Shown: positions 57,241 through 64,000 of the stretch, piece by piece
How positions within the stretch are numbered: the stretch's first letter is position 1
Layout: each line of letters begins with the position of its first letter
Source: Begonia masoniana
Taxonomy: Eukaryota > Streptophyta > Magnoliopsida > Cucurbitales > Begoniaceae
Direction: 5' to 3'
DNA: 64,000 bases
Assembly (NCBI GenBank): GCA_022432975.1
Contig: CM039510.1
Location: 34,521,677 to 34,585,676 of the forward strand
Notes under the pieces: model-generated
What the model saw: only the letters and a program-made list of their open reading frames with translations
Databases searched by the model: none
Told to the model about the DNA's origin: nothing
Position numbers and translations under genes: made by a program

Positions 57241-57556
57241 GAGGCGCGGGCAGGGCCTGGCAGCGCCCCAACTTATTTTTTTTTAAATTCTTAATTCCAA
57301 ATTATTTTAACCCGACATTTTTCGACATATTTTAAAAGTATTTTGGGCACGGTTTCCAATGAAAATCGAGGGTTCAAAAAACCCAAAAAATCGAGTCGAC
57401 AAATTTACGAAAATTATTTTAAACACCATTTTAAACGTAGGGTTGGTTAGCAAAGTAGCGCACCAAGCCGGGACGGTTCGGGGGTGTTACATATTTAAGC
57501 AACCAATCAAAATCACTTAATCCCTTAAAAATAAAAACTACGTACCGGTTGCTACA

Positions 57557-58050
57557 AAATCAAAGAATAAATTAAAATGAAATAGAAGTCTACTAAATAC
57601 AATGAATTAAAATCATACATATATGACTATTAATATGATAAAATTAATTGTTCTTCATTTAACGGATATTATAAGAACAATATAATTTCATCTGGTCCAG
57701 TCCTATATAATCATATTATATAAAATACAATCACGTTATGTCACTGTATATATAGTCGGGATATGACTATATGTTCTCAACGAAGTGAACTGTATTTATG
57801 ACTTTATTAATTTTAAGATCCTATACTTCAAATATAAGTCATGGACTATTGTGATTATTTCATTTTAAATTTAATCTCACATATATCAACATATATCTAA
57901 ATTTAAAATTGCACAAATAATTAAGAATTTTTCTTTGAATTTATAAAACATATCGAATAATGCAAATATAAAAATTAATTATAAAATTTATTTATTAATT
58001 ACAGCAATAAAAATGTTCATAATATTTACTTGTTGGGCAAATTATTCCAA
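57557..58050 (-). mobile_element. Partial 3' LTR of a Ty1/copia element
   Basis: AT-rich sequence follows, in the minus direction, the polypurine tract AAGTGGGAGATT (about 58049-58060) that comes after the copia stop codon. That is the place where the 3' LTR should begin. The far end is cut by element D. The exact LTR start is uncertain. Confidence 0.55.
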
Positions 58051-58063
58051 TCTCCCACTTGCC

Positions 58064-58316
58064 CTAAAGCAAATGAGACTTGTCTCTAATCCCTAATCCT
58101 TCAAGATGTTTATCAAAAATCTTTGCAGACAACGTCTTGATGAAGAGATCTGCAAGATTCTCAGTAGTTGGAATCTTCAAAGTGGCGACGTCTCCACGTT
58201 GCACAATCTCTTTAATAAGATGATATTTTCTTTCTATATGCTTTGAACTTTTGTGGCTTCTCGGTTCTTTAGAATTCGCCACTACACCACTATTATCATA
58301 ATAAAATGTGAGTGGT
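58064..58316 (-). pseudogene. pol: C-terminus of Ty1/copia RNase H
   Basis: The minus strand encodes TFYYDNSGVVANSKEPRSHK followed by HIERKYHLIKEIVQRGDV and ENLADLFIKTLSAKIF, ending at a stop. These are the conserved closing motifs of copia-type RNase H (the DNSG...ANSKEP region and the HIDIKYH-like block). The frame runs unbroken up to the edge of LTR L at 58317, so L's insertion truncated it. RT and the upstream domains are absent from the window. Confidence 0.88.
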
Positions 58317-59831
58317 TGTTAGTGATTTTCTACACCCTAACGCAAGTGCACGTGTCGCTAACGAAGTAATAAAGTAAGTAAAAGTCGATCTTTAATTAAA
58401 TTAATCTTGCTATAAATTTCTATAAAATAAAGATGAAAATATTGAAATTAAATAAATAGTAGAAAATGATGAACTAAAATTACTATAAATTAAATAAGAC
58501 TTAAAAATGAAAATGATTTAAAAAAGTAATTATAGGAAAAGCCTTGGTTATGGTTGATTTCCTCTTTACATGCAATTACTACTGATGCTACAGCATCAGT
58601 CACAACACAGCAATAATTCATAATGTTTCTAGGATTCCGTCGAATTGCCTAGATAAATTTGTTTCAAAATTTTCTTTTCGACTTTGAAAAGATAAAAACT
58701 TAATCCAATTTTTTGTGTGAACCTATTATTATCGCCAAATAAATTAATGTTAACTACTTTGTAATAATTTTAATTTATTTAATTACTCATGCATCTTAAA
58801 TTTCTATTTACCTATGGATACAATAGGAACATGTGAATTTAAATCTGCCTATCGTTACAATTTAATTTAAGCAATAAAAACCATGAGCAATTGTGCAATG
58901 AAAAATACATAGCATTCATAGATCAGAAAAAAAAAAAACATATAAAGAGTACTCTCTTGCCTAACCAAGATAAGAAAAACTAGCCTAAAATCATAATAAT
59001 AGAAAAACTGACAAAAAAAGGAGAAGAGAAGAAGAGGAAGAATGTCGTCGTCTCTCTGCCGCAGACCAGTCTCTTCAAAATAATAAAAATCCTATCTTTT
59101 ATAATTGCTTCTTCTCCTCGTTCTGCGTGTCATCTTTTTTTTTTCTCTTCAGTCTATTCCTTTCTTTTCTTCTTCTAATCCGCTGATTCCCTTGATCAAC
59201 TGTAACGCCCCTGAACCCACCCTGGCTCGGAGCGCTACTTTGCTAACAAATCCCACGTTAGAAGTCTATCAAAAGTCTATCAAAACTCTCTTAAGTCATA
59301 CCTAGCTGCCTAAACTCATTAATTTCCCTTAATTCTAACCGTTAGGCACCACAGCGTCCTTCCCGAAAATTTCGACAAAGTAATGCCTGTAAATGACGCC
59401 TCCAAAATGCTAAATACCTGCATAAAATTCAATCCCAACCAGATCCAGAATACTCTACTCAATTATCTACTCAACCTTCCAACATACGAAATCTTCAAAT
59501 AGTAGCAAGGAGAAACTAGAATACTAACATCCCTAAAGGAAGAAAGTCCACAGTACAGGGCGATACATCACCCTTAACTATGACTAAATACCACAAATAT
59601 ACATAGCTATACCACAACTATCGAAAACATCAACTAAAATGATTTAAGCATTTCCATCATTTCTACAAACATTCATCTACAACAAACTACTAAAATGTAA
59701 AATCCCACATTCTCCCGAAGACCATGGTCGAGGCGCCCCGACAACTGCCTGCACCGGCATGCTCCATGCACCACCAACTGCTGTCTAGTCCTGGGCTGTC
59801 TCATCTACCTCACCTGAGTAAATCGCGCCAC

Positions 59832-60455
59832 CTACACCATAGAACACAAAAGTAAGCCTAATGCTTAGCAAGTAGGGAAATAATGCACAACCACACACTA
59901 AATGCTCGACTCAACCCTAACATGCAGTTTCTACACACTCTGTTGCTTTCTTTTCATTTCGGTTGCATTTATCTTTCACTTTCAGGTGAATCAAGTAGGC
60001 ACACGCCCCCACACAGTCCAGGACGGCCACGCCTTGATCCACGGAGCTAGACCGGAGGCACACATCCCAACACAGTCCAGGACGGCCAACACGAATCTCC
60101 CCCAATCGATCGTAGAATCCTCATTGTGCACTTCAAGCACGAACAGGTCGAGGCATTCATACTCACGACACATCACGTACATTAGCAGGGCATCTCAAGT
60201 AAAATCCCCCGCGGGGTGCTCAGCGAGCCACTTGCCCGACGAGGCTATTCTACTTGAGACCAAGTTGCAAATCATTTATTATCTTCCATTTCATCCTCAC
60301 CACTCAAACATGCAAAACACGTGGTTTCGTAGTTAGAAAACAATGATGCATGACACACAATGCATAACAGAAAGCAAAGCACAGCAAACAAGCAACCAAT
60401 CCCTACCGTTCTATGGTGTAGGCCCGAAGGCAACAAACACATGCCCACTACTTAC
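59832..60455 (-). other. Intron-like module in S2
   Basis: The donor CAG|GTAAGTAG is at 60455 and the acceptor GGTGTAG|GTGG at 59832. The 15-bp helix CCTACACCATAGAAC/GTTCTATGGTGTAGG (60408-60422 with 59831-59845) is perfect. The hairpin is at 59853-59867. At 624 bp it is nearly the size of the S1 module. Confidence 0.6.
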
Positions 60456-61554
60456 CTGGCGTCCTAGCTCGCTGAAGATGCTTGTCGCGTCACCTATGGT
60501 TTCACCTAACACCATTCAAAATCATCGTTAGTATCTAGGCTTAAACTTGTCAATTCGTCCTAAAACTAATATTTCTAACTAACACAACTCACTTCTAACT
60601 AAACTGGTCACTAACTTGGTCCGTTAAAAACTGACCCGAAACTGCGAACGCACATAGCTATCGCGTCGGTTATAAGAATCGACTGATTTCAACGACCATT
60701 TACTCTCCCAATATCCTAGTTTAACCTGCCAAGAGAGAATTTAAAACAAACGACCATAACTGGTCCAAAACCCAAAAATAACAAAATCGATCCAATATGC
60801 TAAATCGCCCAAAATTGACTTTCAAACCTATTTCACCAATTTCATTACCAATTACCCCCATTCAGACCAATTTAAGCTAGACACAACACAAATCGAGGGT
60901 TCCCATGCAAAAGCCCGAATTTCACCTAAACTTTGAATTTGCGTAACTTTTGCTACGCTTAACGGAATGACTCGATTCCAGCGGCTAAACGCTCCCCATA
61001 CAACCTATTTTAACATACTAGAAAGGTTTTTAAAACGACTACCTGCTGTTAGGTCAAAAATAACAAAACCCGAAACTGCCCCTATTCGAAAATTCCTCCT
61101 TCCTCTGTTTTTCATAAATTTCTATCCGTTTCCTCACCAAATTCCACCAATTGACCATCCTAACATCAAATTAACACAACCTAACAGAATCTCGAAGTTA
61201 CACTCAGCAAAATAAAAAATGCCCGAACAGGGCTTTCTGATTTTCGCCCACACAGAGCTCATCACGGTCAGGCGATGAAATCCGGTCCAAGGGTCGGCAA
61301 ACCCACGCCGGAAACAACCAAAATTGGCCGCCGATTGGAGCCAAAACAAGCTCGTCGCTCTCAGCCTCGACAGAACCAAAAACAGGGCAAGAATAGGGCT
61401 CACCGTTCGGTTTGTGCGCGGAGACTGGCCGGGAACCGCTCGTCGCCGTCGCCTAGCCAGAGAAAGCCGGAAACCGCTGTGGTTGCTCGGCCGATCACCT
61501 CCCTCGCCTCCGTCTCCCCCGCTCTGCTCTCGGGCTCGGGTGCTCGAACGCAAA

Positions 61555-61582
61555 CAACAGAATAGCTTCGGCTATTCTGTTG
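61555..61582 (-). repeat. 12-bp-stem hairpin in S2
   Basis: CAACAGAATAGC and GCTATTCTGTTG surround TTCG (CGAA on the sense strand). Compared with S1 one G-C pair is replaced by A-T on both arms. Confidence 0.85.
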
Positions 61583-61608
61583 TTTTTAGTTTATATTTAT
61601 TTATTTAT

Positions 61609-61610
<2 letters not shown>

Positions 61611-61674
<64 letters not shown>
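61611..61674. repeat. (AAT)n microsatellite, about 21 units
   Basis: A perfect trinucleotide run inside S2. The S1 counterpart (10465-10482) has 6 units. Confidence 0.97.
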
Positions 61675-61675
<1 letters not shown>

Positions 61676-62019
61676 CAATAACATTAATAAAACTAAGATT
61701 ACCATTATGCCCTTCCAAAATTTCCGTTAAATCTCATTCTTAAATTATAACCCCCGACTTAATTTCACTAGGACCCGAACTTAAATTAAAAACTTCACTT
61801 TTCTTTTAAACTAATTAAAATAACCTATTTTATTATTCTTTTATTCTCTCTCCAATTTTTCTTCTTAAAAAAAAATACCCGGGTGTTACATCAACGACTT
61901 ATAATTATGATAGAATCTTCTTGATTTGCTCTCTTTTGTTTACCGTTCTTGTCTATCGTTTTCTTTCTACCACTTTTTGTTCTCTGTCATCCACTTTTCT
62001 AAGTCGTCCGTTGCTTTGT

Positions 62020-62260
62020 CTATGTTGCTCTGTCATCCGATTGTATTTTATGTTACTCTGTCATCCAATTGTATTTTATGCTGCTCTGTCATCCAATTGC
62101 TGTTCTGTCATCCATTTTCTGTCATCCCTTCCTCTATTTGTCGACTGCCATACAATTGCTGCTCTGTCATCTGATTGCTGTTTTGTCATCCGTTTTCATT
62201 TGTCATCCGTTTTCTGTTCTGTCATCCGATTGCTGCTCTGTCATCCGATTGTCTTCCTCT
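62020..62260. repeat. CTGTCATCCGATTG repeats in LTR L
   Basis: About ten copies of TCTGTCATCCRATTG-like units at irregular 15-45-bp spacing lie in the pyrimidine-rich part of the LTR. The K LTR lacks this expansion. Open frames here arise from the repeat. Confidence 0.85.
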
Positions 62261-62704
62261 TTCTATTTTTCCTACCAAGTGTCCCTGTTCTAGAGCACTA
62301 TTCTTTTCTTTTAAACCTCGCCGTGATTTTTTCCTCCTCTCTCTCAGATCTGATTGATTCTTCAGCCATATTCTCCTCCTTCTCCATAATTCTATCCTTT
62401 ATTTTTGTTAAATAAAATCTCATTTGCTGATTTATCTTCTCTCTCTTCATAATCTTCTTTTTATTTTATTTTTTGCTAATAAATCTGCATTCAAATAAGT
62501 TAATACTAAATTCAAATTAGTGATAAAAATCTGCTATTTTTTGAGAATATACATGAAATACATTAAATTCAACCAATCTCTTGATGTTGCAGTATCCTGC
62601 AGCAATTATAGTAAATTTCACAAATTTCTTTTTATATTCACTCAAATCATATAAATTTTATCAATAAAAAATAGTATAAAATAACTCTAATTTAAGAGTT
62701 ATCA

Positions 62705-64000
62705 AATACTCCCAAACTTGAACAATTACTCGTCCTTAAGTGATGCAACACAAAATTAAAATAAAACAATTTTCAAACCACCATTTATAAATTCCATGCA
62801 ATTGTCAAAGTGTTCCAACTTGTAAATTTTTGAAAAATTCCACTATCAAAATTAAGATCCATCAACAAAGAATTATTTCCCATGAACTAAATTGTCAAAG
62901 TGTGTGTGTGCTCAAACTCCTCTTAAATTGCTAAGTTCAACCATCAACACTAAACATCACAATACATATCATAGGATGTCAACTCTTTAATGTCATTCCT
63001 AAATCTATTAGCTTTCAAAGGTTCTTCTTATTTCTTTTATTTTTTAAATAAGTGAGGGGGATATATAATAAATTTTTTATTTTTTATTTTTTTAATATTG
63101 ACTTTATCTATAAGTCACACTACCTTTTTACGCGATTGACAACATTGGTGATGAAGTCCTCCGGTTACTTAGTAGTATCACCTCAAGACATATATTCGTA
63201 TCAAATAGAGGAGTATAGCCAATAAATATGCAACGGAGTTCCTCATAAAGTTCCTTTAATTTATTTCTACCCATCGAGTATCCAAAAGGCTCACTCGAAA
63301 TTGAAAGTAGATTAGAAAATTACATTTATTCCTTTTTTTTATATAACCCCCAAACTTATTATTTATTATATGTTTTTATTTTATATATTTTTTAGAAGAA
63401 GTCTTTTATTGCTAATTTCTTTCATCAAACACTAAATTATTGACACTTAGATATAATTGTAATATCTAGAAGGGATAATATTCCTAAGCAACTAAACGGA
63501 GTTTGTGTTCTAGGAAAAATTTAGCTCACGGGAATAATTCTTACTTAACTTTTCAAACTGTGCAATAGAGGCATTTTTTATTAAACTTGCTCAAATTGGG
63601 GAACACTTAGAAATTGGTCGATTCCTCAACCCCTTTTGACGATTCCTTCGACCGAAGTGATTCACTAATGGGTTGGTGTCTTCGACCAAATTTCTCACTA
63701 ATACCATCGACCGAATGATTCACTAATCAGTCGATGTCTTTGACCAAATATAAACAACAGAAACAAGACATAAAAACTTTAAATAAGGCATAGAAATCAA
63801 CAGTAGAAAATGATTTTATCCAACCAACAATTAAAACTAGCATCGGAACAAAATAAACATTAGAACACGCCTATCCCAAATACTTTCCTTTACCCCCAAA
63901 CTTAAAGATGACAGTGTCCCTACTGTCGAACAAAATAGAGTTCAAAATTTAAACAAAACAAAGCAAAACTAGGGGGTAAGTACTTCCCTGGAATCTCATT
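62705..64000 (-). mobile_element. Internal 3' region of element L
   Basis: AT-rich, non-coding sequence adjoining the polypurine tract, continuing off the window. No open frame with a recognisable domain is visible. This fits the long non-coding stretch upstream of the 3' LTR in Athila/Tat elements. Short repeats with TTCGACCGAA and GATTCACTAAT occur at about 63640-63750. Confidence 0.6.

Larger units (their letters stand above)
54971..57491 (+). mobile_element. Solo LTR F, nested in D LTR
   Basis: TGTAACACCCGAG to GGGTGTTACA, 2521 bp, with TSD TATTT at 54966-54970 and 57492-57496. The sense tail GGTTAGCAAAGTAGCGC (57445-57461) is identical in S1. No internal region is present. Confidence 0.95.
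41484..57556 (-). mobile_element. Ty3/gypsy chromovirus D, 3' part missing, host of nested solo LTRs
   Basis: D reads right to left: 5' LTR (53203-57556, with solo LTR F inside), PBS near 53188, gag from 53047, then protease split at 51849/43699 by nested LTR E, then RT, RNase H and the N-terminal half of integrase up to 41484. It is a close relative of C by protein sequence. Everything beyond the integrase WVI motif is gone, and LTR fragment G abuts there. D's right end lies within a Ty1/copia LTR. Confidence 0.88.
53203..57556 (-). repeat. 5' LTR of D, containing solo LTR F
   Basis: The sense end ATTCGGGGCATTATA (53203) corresponds to ATTCGGGGCGTTACA of C with G-to-A and C-to-T changes. 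The sense start is taken as TGTAGCAACCGG at 57556. Without F it is about 1.8 kb. Instead of the 37-bp array it has short GAAGCAGAAATAGAAGGC-type repeats and a few CCGATCACATCTG units. Confidence 0.75.
59201..61890 (-). mobile_element. Solo LTR S2 (same family as S1, opposite strand)
   Basis: TGTAACGCCCCTG to GGGTGTTACA, 2690 bp, with TSD TCAAC at 59196-59200 and 61891-61895. It is homologous to S1 (10248-12588) over its full length. Its extra length is partly due to a (TTA)n tract of about 21 units against 6. No internal region is present. Confidence 0.95.
58317..62704 (-). mobile_element. 3' LTR of Athila/Tat-type element L, split by solo LTR S2
   Basis: It starts TGTTAGTGATTTTCTACACC and ends GAGTTATCA. 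It is the same family as K (5907-7264), about 1.7 kb without S2. There is no primer site on its left, and a polypurine-like stretch (AGTTTGGGAGTATT on the minus strand) borders its right end. This makes it the 3' LTR of an element whose body extends rightwards. It inserted into copia RNase H. Confidence 0.82.

Noticed and set aside
61921..62415. 164-residue frame with repeated SVIR/HPI motifs
   Set aside because: It is produced by the CTGTCATCC repeats inside LTR L, and two other frames of the same repeat are open as well.

Overview
This is plant nuclear DNA, almost certainly repeat-rich (pericentromeric-type) heterochromatin of an angiosperm. I cannot name the species. The evidence is Ty3/gypsy chromovirus gag-pol with a C-terminal chromodomain, primer-binding sites matching initiator tRNA-Met and tRNA-Asp, a Ty1/copia fragment, a Mutator-type MITE, AT-rich composition and no bacterial-style genes. 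I found no convincing host protein gene, rRNA or tRNA gene. Nearly every base can be placed in a stack of nested transposons, many delimited by exact target-site duplications (TSDs). The layout names below (A, B, C and so on) are mine.

Left part (1-8315): a minus-strand element K of Athila/Tat type has its LTR at 5907-7264, a tRNA-Asp PBS at 5883-5900 and a decayed gag start at 2657-2870. It is interrupted by LTR J (242-2656, itself cut by another LTR M at 1-241) and by a 2.95-kb Mutator-like MITE (2914-5864, 9-bp TSD) built of amplified inverted half-units.

Second part (8316-27402): element A, a plus-strand gag-protease-only Ty3/gypsy element (TSD TCTAG). It carries a solo LTR S1 (10248-12588, TSD AATCT) and a full minus-strand chromodomain element B (14586-24835, TSD CATAA) that landed inside its gag-pro reading frame.

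Third part (27403-41483): an unassigned spacer, then plus-strand chromodomain element C. Its LTRs carry 37-bp tandem arrays (60 and about 70 units), and the 5' LTR holds a 727-base pure A run. The 3' LTR is truncated at a breakpoint next to a fragment of another LTR (G).

Fourth part (41484-57556): minus-strand element D, a relative of C. Its protease is split by a three-deep nest of solo LTRs (E 43700-51848, H 45876-51505, I 47272-49674), each with a perfect 5-bp TSD. D's own LTR holds solo LTR F (54971-57491).

Right end (57557-64000): the tail of a Ty1/copia element, then the 3' LTR of an Athila/Tat-type element L (58317-62704), split by solo LTR S2 (59201-61890), with L internal sequence running off the window.

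The most interesting signal is shared by all the TGTRAC...GTTACA-type LTRs despite family divergence. It is an intron-like module of about 390-670 bp with a GTAAGT donor and a GGTGTAG acceptor. A segment about 30-80 nt downstream of the donor is complementary to the acceptor, and several copies show compensatory changes. A small hairpin lies just upstream of the acceptor, and family-specific tandem repeats lie inside the module. Further towards the sense 3' end of each LTR is a fast-changing block of palindromes or tandem arrays.
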